A stretch of 64,000 bases of DNA, from assembly GCF_009882975.1 (NCBI RefSeq), contig NZ_WTUX01000019.1, forward strand, positions 365,263-429,262. Direction: 5' to 3'. Positions 1-7,561 of this stretch are shown here, piece by piece. How positions within the stretch are numbered: the first letter of the stretch is position 1; every line of letters starts with the position of its first letter. A program made the translations under genes and the position numbers. The stretch is from Maritimibacter harenae (GTDB taxonomy: Bacteria; Pseudomonadota; Alphaproteobacteria; Rhodobacterales; Rhodobacteraceae). The notes beneath the pieces are model-generated. The model had not been told where the DNA came from. It saw only the letters and a list, made by a program, of their open reading frames with translations, and did not search any database.

Positions 1-42
1 TTCTCCGACAGCCCTCGGAAATCCCGCGGCGCGCCGCGCGCC

Positions 43-948
43 TCAGCGCCGCGAGGGGTCGTCCGGATGCGGCTCGACCCCGACCGGGTCCTTGTGGATC
101 AACACGTCCGTCTCGGGAAACTCCTTCAGGATCGCGCGCCTGAGCGCCGCCCCGATCGCGTGTGCCTCGTCCAGCGTCTGTTGCCCGTCCAGCTCGATAT
201 GCAGGTTCACGAAGGTCATCGACCCGGCGGTCCGGGTCTTGAGGTCGTGAAACCCGTGCACCCCCGGAAACCCGCGCACGATTTCCTCGATCCCCGCGAT
301 GGTTTGCGGGTCCGCGGCCCGGTCCATCAGCGCGTCCCAGGCCCCCTTGAAGATGTTCACGGCCCCCATCGCCAGGAGAAGCGCCGCCCCGATCGCGACG
401 ATGTTGTCGATCTGCGGCAGGTCGAACGCGGCCGAGGCCCAGAGCGACCCGATCGCCCCGATCGCCGGCACCACGTCGCCCAGGTGGTTCAGGCTGTTGG
501 CCATGATCACTCGGTTGCCGGTCCTGCGCGCCACCCGCCGTTGCCAGATCACGAGCCCGAGGCTCAACACGATCGAGGCGACCATCACCACGATCCCGCG
601 CCCCTGGTTCTCGAGCTGCATCGCCTCGCCGGCCAGCATGCGCGTCACGGCGGCCCAGGCGATGATGCCGGAAGAGACGAGGATGAACAGCGACTGGGCG
701 AGCGCGGCCAGGTCCTCGGCCGAGCTGTGGCCGAAGGCGTGGTCCTCGTCGGCGGGCCGCGCGGCATAAAGGATGGCGGCGATCCCGGCGAAGGCGGTCA
801 TCACGTCCAGCGCGCTGTCGGTCAGGGACGCGGCGACCGAAAGCGCCCGCGTCTCCCCAAGCGCCCAGAGCTTCATGCCCACGAGCACGACCGCGACCAC
901 GGCCGAGCCGATCGCGGCGGTGATGTTCATGTTTCGGGTATCGGACAT
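43..948 (-). CDS. Cation diffusion facilitator (CDF) family transporter
   Basis: 301-residue inner-membrane protein of the FieF-like CDF family, which exports divalent metals (Fe, Zn, Mn or others) by proton antiport. Helix 2 carries the metal-site pair Asp44 and Asp48 in the context SLTDSALD, followed by the family's DHAFGH segment (about residues 69-74). The helix-5 counterpart of the usual HxxxD reads NHLGD, giving Asn154 and Asp158, so the expected His is an Asn. A soluble C-terminal ferredoxin-like domain follows from about residue 210 and ends with a His/Asp-rich tail. The substrate cannot be read from sequence; the Asn substitution argues against simple transfer of FieF specificity. 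It stands alone, 59 bp from an SH3-domain gene on the same strand. Confidence 0.9.
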   Translation of the reverse strand: MSDTRNMNITAAIGSAVVAVVLVGMKLWALGETRALSVAASLTDSALDVMTAFAGIAAILYAARPADEDHAFGHSSAEDLAALAQSLFILVSSGIIAWAAVTRMLAGEAMQLENQGRGIVVMVASIVLSLGLVIWQRRVARRTGNRVIMANSLNHLGDVVPAIGAIGSLWASAAFDLPQIDNIVAIGAALLLAMGAVNIFKGAWDALMDRAADPQTIAGIEEIVRGFPGVHGFHDLKTRTAGSMTFVNLHIELDGQQTLDEAHAIGAALRRAILKEFPETDVLIHKDPVGVEPHPDDPSRR

Positions 949-1007
949 GGCGCGCTCTCGGTTTCGCGCTCACCTGTTATCGCAGGGGCGTGCGGATCGG
1001 AAGACCG

Positions 1008-1517
1008 TCAGTCGAAGACCTCGCCCGGCGTCACGCCCCAGAAGGCCGCCTTCTCGGCCCAGCCGCGGTGGCCGGCGACCTTCACCCGGCACCAGACCGG
1101 CCCGCATTCGTCGAGATGCACGATCACCCCGACCTCCAGCCGCGCCTTGACCTGCGCGTCGGGCACCGCGCGCGCCCGCACGGGGGTCAGGTCGCGGTCG
1201 ACGATGCCGGTGCGCGCGCCGGACAGCAGCGAATAATGGACCCAGCCGCCGACCCCGTCGCGGTCCTGCACCCGGCGCCAATGGCCGAATTCGCCGGTCA
1301 CGGTGAGCGGCATGCCGCGGCGGGTGTAGACCCAGTCGATCTTGTGGGTGAGCGAGGGGCCGCGCCGCACGTTGGCCTTGTCCGCCTTGAGCGACACGAA
1401 GCGGGGCATCGGCAGGTTGGTGACGGGGCCGCGCTCGGCCGCACGCGCCTCGGCCGCGGAAATCAGAAGTCCCGCCACGAGGGCCGTCAACGCCAGAACT
1501 GCGCTTACCTTGTTCAT
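1008..1517 (-). CDS. Exported SH3-domain protein
   Basis: 169 residues. The N-terminus is a signal peptide (positive start, hydrophobic stretch at about residues 5-20, Ala-rich cleavage region near residue 27). The mature part holds two bacterial SH3-like repeats of the DUF1058/SH3_4 type: the first includes KANVRRGPS and a Trp-rich strand, the second begins near residue 107 and carries two Cys (ECGPVWC). Such periplasmic SH3 domains generally bind peptidoglycan or cell-wall enzymes, but no enzymatic domain is attached here and the specific role is unknown. It is transcribed divergently from the 2-hydroxyacid dehydrogenase gene. Confidence 0.8.
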   Translation of the reverse strand: MNKVSAVLALTALVAGLLISAAEARAAERGPVTNLPMPRFVSLKADKANVRRGPSLTHKIDWVYTRRGMPLTVTGEFGHWRRVQDRDGVGGWVHYSLLSGARTGIVDRDLTPVRARAVPDAQVKARLEVGVIVHLDECGPVWCRVKVAGHRGWAEKAAFWGVTPGEVFD

Positions 1518-1645
1518 TGCTCTGCCCGTGAACGCGTGTTGTCGATTATTGGCCGCGCAATTTTATTACCTGCGCTTGTGCCTGTTTGCGTTCGCTGACA
1601 GGATGCCACCAGAGCGACGTGAAAGAAAGCCATGGGAGGCGGTGA

Positions 1646-2632
1646 ATGGCGCGAGGGCGTTTGAGTGTTGTCGTTACGCGACGGTTGCCGGAACCGGTCG
1701 AGGCGCGGATGCGCGAGCTCTTCGATGTCGAACTCAACGACACCGATGCGCCGATGAGCCGGGATGCCCTGGCCGACGCGATGCGCCGGGCCGACGTGCT
1801 GGTGCCCACGCTCACCGACCAGATCGACCAGGGGCTCCTGGCCCAGGCGGGCGACAAGCTGAAGCTGATCGCGAACTACGGCGCCGGGGTCGACCACATC
1901 GACGTGTCCACCGCCCGCCAGCGCGGCATCCTCGTGTCCAACACCCCCGGGGTGTCCGCCGACGACACCGCGGACATGGCGATGGCGCTGATCATCGCGG
2001 TGCGCCGGCGCCTGCCGGAAGGCATCCGCAAGATGGCCGCCGACGAATGGACCGGCTGGTCGCCCACCGCGATGCTGGGCGGCCGGATCGCGGGCAAGCG
2101 GCTGGGCATCCTGGGCATGGGGCGCATCGGGCAGGCGGTCGCGCGCCGGGCCAACGCCTTCGGCATGCAGGTGCATTACCACAACCGCAAACCGCTCCAC
2201 CCGGACATCGAGGCCGAGCACGAGGCGACCTACTGGGAAAGCCTCGACCAGATGGTGGCGCGTGTCGACGTGCTGTCGATCAACTGCCCGCACACCCCCT
2301 CGACCTTCCACCTCCTGAACGCCCGCCGGCTGAAGCTGATGAAACCCGAGGCGGTGATCATCAACACCTCGCGCGGCGAGGTGATCGACGAGAACGCCCT
2401 GACCCGCATGCTGCGCGCGGGCGAGATCGCGGGCGCCGGGCTCGACGTCTTCGAACACGGCTTCAAGGTGAACCCGCGCCTGCGCGACCTGCCCAACGTG
2501 GTGCTCCTGCCGCACATGGGCTCGGCCACGATCGAGGGCCGCATCGAGATGGGCGAGAAGGTGCTGATCAACATCAAGACCTTCGACGACGGCCACCGCC
2601 CGCCCGACCTCGTCGTGCCGGGGATGCTCTAA
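1646..2632 (+). CDS. D-2-hydroxyacid dehydrogenase (glyoxylate reductase-like)
   Basis: 328-residue NAD(P)H-dependent dehydrogenase of the D-isomer-specific family, the GyaR/GhrB-like group that reduces glyoxylate or hydroxypyruvate. The Rossmann fingerprint GMGRIG lies at about residues 157-162 and the catalytic trio is visible as Arg243 (NTSRGE), Glu270 (DVFE) and His290 (LPHMGSA). The N-terminal NYGAGVDHID motif at about residues 77-86 is typical of the glyoxylate reductase branch. The ATG is preceded by a GGGAGG-type ribosome binding site. The stop overlaps the convergent DMT permease stop by four bases. Exact substrate is inferred from family only. Confidence 0.88.
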   Translation: MARGRLSVVVTRRLPEPVEARMRELFDVELNDTDAPMSRDALADAMRRADVLVPTLTDQIDQGLLAQAGDKLKLIANYGAGVDHIDVSTARQRGILVSNTPGVSADDTADMAMALIIAVRRRLPEGIRKMAADEWTGWSPTAMLGGRIAGKRLGILGMGRIGQAVARRANAFGMQVHYHNRKPLHPDIEAEHEATYWESLDQMVARVDVLSINCPHTPSTFHLLNARRLKLMKPEAVIINTSRGEVIDENALTRMLRAGEIAGAGLDVFEHGFKVNPRLRDLPNVVLLPHMGSATIEGRIEMGEKVLINIKTFDDGHRPPDLVVPGML

Positions 2633-3540
2633 CCCTTCGCCTCGTTCGCCCCCGGCGTCACCCGGCGCTTCAGTTTGTGTTCGCGCCAGGTGATGAAGCT
2701 CACCGCGGTGATGATCATGCCGCCGCCCGCGATCACCCAGGGGTCGACGCCTTCGCCGAAGACGATGGCCCCCAGCGCGACCGACCAGACGAGCTGCAGG
2801 AACGTCACAGGCTGCGTCACCGTGAGCGGCGCGGCCGCGAAGGCCAGCGTCATGGTGAAATGCCCGGCCGTCGCCAGCCCCGCGACGGCGAAGAGCCACA
2901 TCACCTCGGTCGGCGTGGGCGGCACCCAGACGGCCAGCGCGAAGGGCGTGAGCCCGATGGTCACCGTCACCGACAGGAGCACCACGATCACGAAGGGCTC
3001 GATCCGCTTCGCGATCGGTCCGAGAATGAGATAGGCCACCGCGAAGGACACCGCCGTGCCGATCATCGCGAAATGGCCGGGCAACAGCTCGCGCACGCCC
3101 GGGCGCAGCACGATCAGCGCGCCCAAAAGCGCCACGCTGATCGCCATGAGACGGCGAAAGGCCAGCTTCTCGCCCAGAAACAGCGCGGCCCCCAGCGTGA
3201 CGAAGACGGGGTTGAGGTAGTTGATCGCGGTCACCTCCGCGATCGGGATCTGCGTCATCGCGTAGAACCACGCGATAACCCCGGCGGTATGGAACACCCC
3301 GCGCACCACCAGCAGCCCCAGCGTCTTTCCGTCCAGCCGGATGCGCAGCACGCGCGGCAGGAACGGCAGGAAGAAGATGAGCCCCAGGGCGTAGCGCAGG
3401 AACGCCGACTCGGCCGCCGGCAGCCGACCGCCGGTCGCCTTCACCACCGCGGTGAACCCGACGAAGAGCAGCCCCGTCACCACCATCCAGAAGATGCCGA
3501 CGAGGGGACGCGATGCGGGGGAGGGCGCGGTGTCTGCCAT
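2629..3540 (-). CDS. DMT superfamily (EamA) permease
   Basis: 303-residue integral membrane protein with two tandem EamA repeats giving about ten helices, the layout of drug/metabolite transporters. The first repeat ends around residue 150 and the second around residue 285, followed by a short basic cytoplasmic tail. Members export amino acids, nucleobases or other metabolites, so the substrate cannot be assigned. Its start faces the HemP micro-operon, and a CTGA-N9-TCAG palindrome sits in the shared upstream region, so iron control of this gene is conceivable but not shown. Confidence 0.85.
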   Translation of the reverse strand: MADTAPSPASRPLVGIFWMVVTGLLFVGFTAVVKATGGRLPAAESAFLRYALGLIFFLPFLPRVLRIRLDGKTLGLLVVRGVFHTAGVIAWFYAMTQIPIAEVTAINYLNPVFVTLGAALFLGEKLAFRRLMAISVALLGALIVLRPGVRELLPGHFAMIGTAVSFAVAYLILGPIAKRIEPFVIVVLLSVTVTIGLTPFALAVWVPPTPTEVMWLFAVAGLATAGHFTMTLAFAAAPLTVTQPVTFLQLVWSVALGAIVFGEGVDPWVIAGGGMIITAVSFITWREHKLKRRVTPGANEAKG

Positions 3541-3607
3541 GGCGACACGTGACCCGACGGGGCGACAAGGTGCAAGGCGGAAAGGCGAAACCGGGCCATT
3601 GACTTAT

Positions 3608-3624
3608 CTGAGTGTTTTTGTCAG
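3608..3624. promoter_or_regulatory. Iron-Rhodo-box / RirA-type palindrome upstream of the hemP operon
   Basis: The sequence is CTGA, nine bases, TCAG (arms at 3608-3611 and 3621-3624). This matches the TGA-N9-TCA core described for iron-responsive (Rrf2-type, RirA/IscR) regulation in Rhizobiales and Rhodobacterales. It lies about 70 bp before the first gene of the hemP operon in an AT-rich stretch suited to a promoter. A 17-bp dyad can occur by chance, but its position before an iron/heme gene raises its weight. Confidence 0.5.
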
Positions 3625-3694
3625 CTTTAAGAAAATCCCCTCAAGCCAGCCGGCCCCGCCGGACCAGCCAGAGGTCTGCTCGAGGACGTGACAC

Positions 3695-3859
3695 ATGAGA
3701 CACGCGCAAGACCAGGGCCGCGCGCCGGCCCGCGATGACATGGCTTCGGCCGGCCGCTCCGACCTCATCGACCTGCTCTCGGAGGCGGGGCTCGGACAGG
3801 GCTACGGGGTGGAGTGGATGCTCGACCGGATCACCGAACCGCGGGAGGATGCACGATGA
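3695..3859 (+). CDS. Small uncharacterised protein, first gene of hemP operon
   Basis: 54-residue ORF starting at the ATG at 3695 and ending in an ATGA overlap with hemP, which is the main evidence that it is translated. It has no transmembrane segment or Cys. The C-terminal half (LIDLLSEAGLGQGYGVEWML) looks like a short amphipathic helix pair, ending in a charged tail. I do not recognise a family. Position between the Iron-Rhodo-box-like site and hemP suggests iron-regulated co-expression. It could also be a leader peptide that couples translation into hemP. Confidence 0.55.
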   Translation: MRHAQDQGRAPARDDMASAGRSDLIDLLSEAGLGQGYGVEWMLDRITEPREDAR

Positions 3860-4017
3860 ACGCGATGGCGCCCGCCGACCGGACCCGCGAAACGCCGTGC
3901 CCGCTGCACCGGGCCGAGGAACTGACCCTCGGCGGGCGCACGGCCAAGATCATGCTGGGCGACGCGCTCTACACGCTGCGCATCACCCGCGCCGGAAAAC
4001 TGATCCTGACGAAGTGA
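3856..4017 (+). CDS. hemP: Hemin uptake protein HemP
   Basis: 53-residue protein of the HemP family: the conserved core runs from LGGRTAKIMLG to the C-terminal RITRAGKLILTK. HemP proteins are small cytoplasmic factors needed for, or promoting, expression of heme-uptake genes; in Burkholderia HemP/HmuP acts as a transcriptional activator of the outer-membrane heme receptor gene. The ATG at 3856 is chosen because it overlaps the upstream stop as ATGA; a longer in-frame reading back to 3814 lacks homology. The stop overlaps the next start by one base (TGATG). No hmuRSTUV genes follow, unlike usual heme loci. Confidence 0.85.
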   Translation: MNAMAPADRTRETPCPLHRAEELTLGGRTAKIMLGDALYTLRITRAGKLILTK

Positions 4018-4472
4018 TGGACGGCGCGATGAACCCCCGCGGGGGCGCCGCCGTCGCCCGGCTCGACGAGCTGGGCGCGATCGAGGCGGGTGCGGTCCTC
4101 TGCCTGCGCCTGTGGTGTGCCGGGCCCGACACGCCCGAACGCCGCGCCTTCGAGGCGGAGGCGGGCGACCACGGCGGGCGCGCGGCGCTCGCCGCCATCG
4201 GCGGGCTGTGCGACATGATGCGCGCCTACGGCCGCCGCCCCCTGATGCGCCACGACATCGCCTGCGGCTGCGTGGGCGGGGACGAGGCCTGCCTCGCCCG
4301 GATCGTGGAGGCGGCGACGGCCGGGGACCGGGACGACGCGATGCTGATGGCCACGCTGCTGGTGCGCGCCGACCTGGCCTGCGGCTTCGTGGCGTTCGCC
4401 GAACAGGCGGGCGTCGCGCTGGCGCGCCTCGCCGTCACCCCGGCCACGCCCGCCCCGTCCCGGTTGCACTGA
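4017..4472 (+). CDS. Uncharacterised Cys-containing protein downstream of hemP
   Basis: 151 residues, starting at the ATG that shares one base with the hemP stop (an internal ATG at 4029 is an alternative). It is predicted soluble and mostly helical. Five Cys are spread through the chain, including the cluster DIACGCVGGDEACL at about residues 79-92, which with His78 could bind metal, an Fe-S centre or heme. I do not recognise a named family. Tight coupling to hemP and the upstream palindrome point to a role in heme or iron handling, which is inference. Confidence 0.65.
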   Translation: MDGAMNPRGGAAVARLDELGAIEAGAVLCLRLWCAGPDTPERRAFEAEAGDHGGRAALAAIGGLCDMMRAYGRRPLMRHDIACGCVGGDEACLARIVEAATAGDRDDAMLMATLLVRADLACGFVAFAEQAGVALARLAVTPATPAPSRLH

Positions 4473-4475
4473 CCG

Positions 4476-5408
4476 TCAGGGCAGGGGGACGAACTCTTCC
4501 GTGTCGCCCGGCGGCAGGCGGAACCGGTCCTCGGCCCAGGCGCCGGTCGCCCAGGCATATTTCGCGGCCTCGATCCTGTCCTTCGAGGACGACACGAAGT
4601 TCCACCAGATGTGGCGCGGCCCGTTGAGCGTCTCGCCCCCCAGGAGCACCAGCCGCGCCCCTTCGGGCCCGGCGGTGAGCGTCATCGCGTCGCCGGGGCG
4701 GAACACCATCATGCGTCCGGCCTCGAACCGCTCGCCCGCGATCTCGACCGCCCCGGTCAGAACGTAGGCTCCGCGATCCTCGTGATCGTCCGGCAGGGGC
4801 GCGCGCGCCCCGGGCTCCAGCGCCACGTCGGCATAGAACATGTCGTGGAACGTCGTGACCGGGGCCCGTTCGCCCCAACCCCGTCCCATGACGAGCCGCA
4901 GGCGGATGCCTTCGGCCTCCAGCACCGGCAGCGCGGCTTTCCCGTGATGCTCGAACGAAGCGGGGCGATCTTCCTCTTCCTCCGGCAGGGCGACCCAGGT
5001 CTGGATGCCCAGGAGCGACGAGGGTCCCTTGCGCGTCTCGGCCCGCGTACGCTCGGAATGGGTCACGCCTTCACCGGCCACCATCCAGTTCACCTCGCCC
5101 GGCCGGATCAGCTGCCGCGTGCCGAGCGAGTCGCGGTGTTCGAAGGCGCCGTCGAACAGGTAGGTCACCGTGCCCAGCCCGATATGCGGATGCGGCAGCA
5201 CGTCGAGCCCCTGGCCGGTCACGAACTCCGCCGGCCCCGCCTGGTCGAAGAAGACGAAAGGCCCCACCATCCGCCGCCCGGCGGCAGGCAGGGCGCGGCG
5301 CACCTCGAAGCCGCCGATGTCGCGGCTGCGCGGCACGATCACCGTCTCGATCGCATCGAGCATCGCGGGGTCGGGCAGACCCGGGGTCAGCGCGGGGTTC
5401 CAGCTCAT
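4476..5408 (-). CDS. Pirin family protein
   Basis: 310-residue bicupin. The metal ligands of the N-terminal cupin are all present: His73 and His75 (LPHPHIGL), His117 and Glu119 (GEGVTHSE), followed by a second cupin in the C-terminal half (LPDDHEDRGAYVLTGAVEI). Bacterial pirins are cytosolic metalloproteins; some have quercetin dioxygenase activity and others modulate enzymes such as pyruvate dehydrogenase. The start at 5408 is preferred over the longer frame to 5477 because GGAGG lies just upstream of it and the extra region overlaps the yebC terminator. Confidence 0.9.
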   Translation of the reverse strand: MSWNPALTPGLPDPAMLDAIETVIVPRSRDIGGFEVRRALPAAGRRMVGPFVFFDQAGPAEFVTGQGLDVLPHPHIGLGTVTYLFDGAFEHRDSLGTRQLIRPGEVNWMVAGEGVTHSERTRAETRKGPSSLLGIQTWVALPEEEEDRPASFEHHGKAALPVLEAEGIRLRLVMGRGWGERAPVTTFHDMFYADVALEPGARAPLPDDHEDRGAYVLTGAVEIAGERFEAGRMMVFRPGDAMTLTAGPEGARLVLLGGETLNGPRHIWWNFVSSSKDRIEAAKYAWATGAWAEDRFRLPPGDTEEFVPLP

Positions 5409-5460
5409 CGCGGCCTCCTTTCCGGTTTCCTCCAGAATGGGGCCGATACGCGATCGGTAA

Positions 5461-5494
5461 AAGAAAAACCGGCGCACAGGGCCCGTGCGCCGGT
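5461..5494 (-). terminator. Rho-independent terminator of yebC
   Basis: Ten-base perfect stem (ACCGGCGCAC at 5468-5477 pairing with 5485-5494) with a seven-base loop. Read on the minus strand it is followed by TTTTTCTT. It lies directly 3' of yebC and upstream of the pirin start, separating the two genes. Confidence 0.8.
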
Positions 5495-5520
5495 TCGAAT
5501 GTTCGAAAAGGCTCCGTGCC

Positions 5521-6261
5521 TCAGAGCTGCTCCATCACCTCGTCCGACGCTTCGAAGTTGGTCGTGACGCGCTGCACGTCGTCGTCGTCCTCGAGCGCAT
5601 CGATCAGCTTCATCAGCTTCTGCATGTTCTCGAGATCCATTTCGGTCGTCGTCGTCGGCTTCCAGATCAGCTTGGTCGACTCGCTCTCGCCCAGCTCGGC
5701 CTCGAGCGCGTTCGACACGTCGTTGAGGTCGGTGTCGGCGCAGTAGATCACGTGCCCGTCCTCCGAGCTCTCCACGTCCTCGGCACCCGCTTCGATCGCG
5801 GCCATCATCACCGTGTCCGCGTCACCGACGCTGGCCGGGTAGACCACTTCGCCCTTGCGCTCGAACATGAAGCCGACCGACCCGGTCTCGCCCAGGTTGC
5901 CGCCGTTCTTCGAGAAGGTCGAACGCACGGTCGACGCGGTCCGGTTGCGGTTGTCGGTCATCGCCTCGACGATCACCGCCACGCCGTTGGGGCCGTAGCC
6001 CTCGTAGCGGATTTCCTCGTAATCGTCGCCTTCACCGCCCTGCGATTTCTTGATCGCGCGGTCGATCACGTCCTTGGGGACCGAGTTCGACTTGGCTTCC
6101 TTCACCGCAAGCCGCAGGCGCGGGTTCTTGTCCGGGTCCGGGTCGCCCATCTTCGCCGCGACCGTGATTTCCTTCGCGAGCTTCGAGAAAAGCTTCGAGC
6201 GCGCCGCATCCTGGCGCCCCTTGCGATGCTGGATGTTCGCCCATTTTGAGTGGCCAGCCAT
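5521..6261 (-). CDS. YebC/PmpR family DNA-binding regulator
   Basis: 246 residues, the standard length for the YebC/TACO1 family, beginning with the signature [14 protein letters not shown]. Three-domain architecture: N-terminal helical domain followed by two alpha/beta domains, with conserved segments [10 protein letters not shown] and [11 protein letters not shown]. Family members were described as transcriptional regulators (PmpR) and more recently as factors that relieve ribosome stalling at proline-rich stretches. It is a conserved cytosolic housekeeping protein here, transcribed alone and ended by a strong hairpin. Confidence 0.93.
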   Translation of the reverse strand: MAGHSKWANIQHRKGRQDAARSKLFSKLAKEITVAAKMGDPDPDKNPRLRLAVKEAKSNSVPKDVIDRAIKKSQGGEGDDYEEIRYEGYGPNGVAVIVEAMTDNRNRTASTVRSTFSKNGGNLGETGSVGFMFERKGEVVYPASVGDADTVMMAAIEAGAEDVESSEDGHVIYCADTDLNDVSNALEAELGESESTKLIWKPTTTTEMDLENMQKLMKLIDALEDDDDVQRVTTNFEASDEVMEQL

Positions 6262-6344
6262 GGCAACCTCCGAGGGTAGAATTTCGTCGCGCCTCTATAT
6301 GGCACCGGGCAGGGGCGGGGCAAGAGCACTCGGGCGGGCCGGTC

Positions 6345-6392
6345 CCCCTTCTTCGTTTTCGAAATACCTCGGGGTGCGGGGCAGAGCCCCGC
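6345..6392 (+). repeat. Dispersed intergenic hairpin repeat, copy A
   Basis: This segment closely matches the one at 10480-10531: CCCCTTC, then a TCGTTTTCGAAATAC-like stretch, then CTCGGGGTGC and a hairpin. The hairpin is GCGGGGC (6376-6382), AGA, GCCCCGC (6386-6392). Both copies sit just beyond the 3' ends of genes, so they may act as terminators or mRNA stabilisers. Here it follows the Lrp gene in reverse orientation. Confidence 0.65.
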
Positions 6393-6411
6393 TGGCGGCG
6401 CGCGCCACCCC

Positions 6412-6855
6412 TCAGCCGCGTTCGTCCTTGGGCGATCCCACCACCACGTAGGACGACATCTGCCGCACGCCCTCGATGGCGCCGACCACGTCCGTGTGCA
6501 CCCGCTTGTAGGCGGCCAGATCGGCCGCCTCCACGCGCAGGAGATACTCGAACGTGCCCGTGATGTTGTGGCACTCCACCACCTCGCGGCAGGCCGAGGC
6601 CGCGCGCTCGAACCGTTCCTGCGCCGCCTTCGAATGATCGGCGAGCCCGACCATGAGATAGGCCACGAACCCGGCCCCGAGCTTCGCCGGATCGGTCACG
6701 GCCCGGTAGCCCGTGATGACGCCCGCCGCCTCCAGCGCCTGCACCCGGCGCAGGCAGGCCGAGGGCGACAGCCCCACCCGGTCGGCAAGCTGGGTGTTCG
6801 CGATGCGCCCGTCGCGCCTGAGCTCCTGCAATATTCGCTGGTCGATCCTGTCCAT
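6412..6855 (-). CDS. Lrp/AsnC family transcriptional regulator
   Basis: 147 residues. An N-terminal helix-turn-helix (ID.RILQELRRDGRIANTQLADRVGLSPSACLRRV region, residues 4-38) is joined to a C-terminal RAM/AsnC ligand-binding domain (about residues 65-140, including the GTFEYLLRV segment). Such proteins are octameric amino-acid-responsive regulators. It is divergent from an LysE-type exporter gene 81 bp away, the classic arrangement for a local regulator of amino-acid export. The effector is not readable from sequence. Confidence 0.92.
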   Translation of the reverse strand: MDRIDQRILQELRRDGRIANTQLADRVGLSPSACLRRVQALEAAGVITGYRAVTDPAKLGAGFVAYLMVGLADHSKAAQERFERAASACREVVECHNITGTFEYLLRVEAADLAAYKRVHTDVVGAIEGVRQMSSYVVVGSPKDERG

Positions 6856-6892
6856 GGGTCCGGATCATTGCAGAGAATCCGCGCGATGCACA

Positions 6893-6933
6893 GCAATTCG
6901 CAACCAAGAGGCGCGGGAACTGGCGATAATTGC
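6893..6933. promoter_or_regulatory. Inverted repeat in the Lrp/LysE divergent promoter
   Basis: GCAATTCGC (6893-6901) and GCGATAATTGC (6923-6933) form an imperfect inverted repeat in the 81-bp region between the Lrp and LysE starts. AT-centred dyads in this position are typical Lrp-family operators. It overlaps the zone just before the LysE ATG, so repression is plausible. The assignment is positional. Confidence 0.35.
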
Positions 6934-6936
6934 GCC

Positions 6937-7530
6937 ATGACCACTGATCTCGTCCTCGCGCTCGCGGGCTTCGCCGCCGTCTCCTCGCTCACCCCGGGGC
7001 CCAACAACCTGATGCTCATGGCATCGGGGGCGAATTTCGGCTTCCGCCGCACGGTGCCGCACATGCTGGGCATCGGGATCGGCTTCACGCTGATGATCGC
7101 GCTCGTGGGCGCGGGGCTCATGGCGCTCTTCGACCTCGTCCCGGCGCTGCACACGGCGCTCAAGGTCGGTGCGGTCGTCTACATGGCCTGGCTCGCCTGG
7201 AAGATCGCCCATGCCGCCGCCCCGGGCGACGCGGGGGCGAACGCGCGCCCGATGACCTTCCTCCAGGCCGCCGCCTTCCAGTGGGTGAACCCGAAGGCCT
7301 GGTCGATGGCGCTCACCGCCATCGCCGTCTACGCGCCCGAGCGCACCCTGCTCGCCGTGATCTCGGTCGCGCTGGTCTTCGGCGCGGTCAACCTGCCGGC
7401 CGTGTCCTGCTGGACCATCGTCGGCGGGCACATCCGGCGCTGGCTCACCGGCGCGCGGCGTCTGAGCGTGTTCAACTGGTCGATGGCGGCGCTTCTGCTC
7501 GCCTCGCTCGTGCCCGTGCTTCTGGCGTGA
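6937..7530 (+). CDS. LysE family translocator
   Basis: 197-residue inner-membrane exporter of the LysE/RhtB family with about six helices. The signature TPGPNNLMLMASG lies at residues 19-31. QWVNPKAW in the second half (about residues 113-120) is also family-typical. Members export basic amino acids, homoserine/threonine or cysteine metabolites. The ATG at 6937 is chosen because the helix and signature spacing from the start fit the family; upstream in-frame codons fall within the divergent regulator's promoter. Likely controlled by the adjacent Lrp-type regulator. Confidence 0.9.
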   Translation: MTTDLVLALAGFAAVSSLTPGPNNLMLMASGANFGFRRTVPHMLGIGIGFTLMIALVGAGLMALFDLVPALHTALKVGAVVYMAWLAWKIAHAAAPGDAGANARPMTFLQAAAFQWVNPKAWSMALTAIAVYAPERTLLAVISVALVFGAVNLPAVSCWTIVGGHIRRWLTGARRLSVFNWSMAALLLASLVPVLLA

Positions 7531-7561
7531 CGCAGACCGCCGGAGGCGCTAAGCCTTTGGC

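Noticed and set aside
1514-3568. 684-residue open frame on the minus strand
   Set aside because: It overlaps the dehydrogenase and DMT permease genes, has Arg/His/Asp-rich composition and no motifs. It is a GC-bias shadow.
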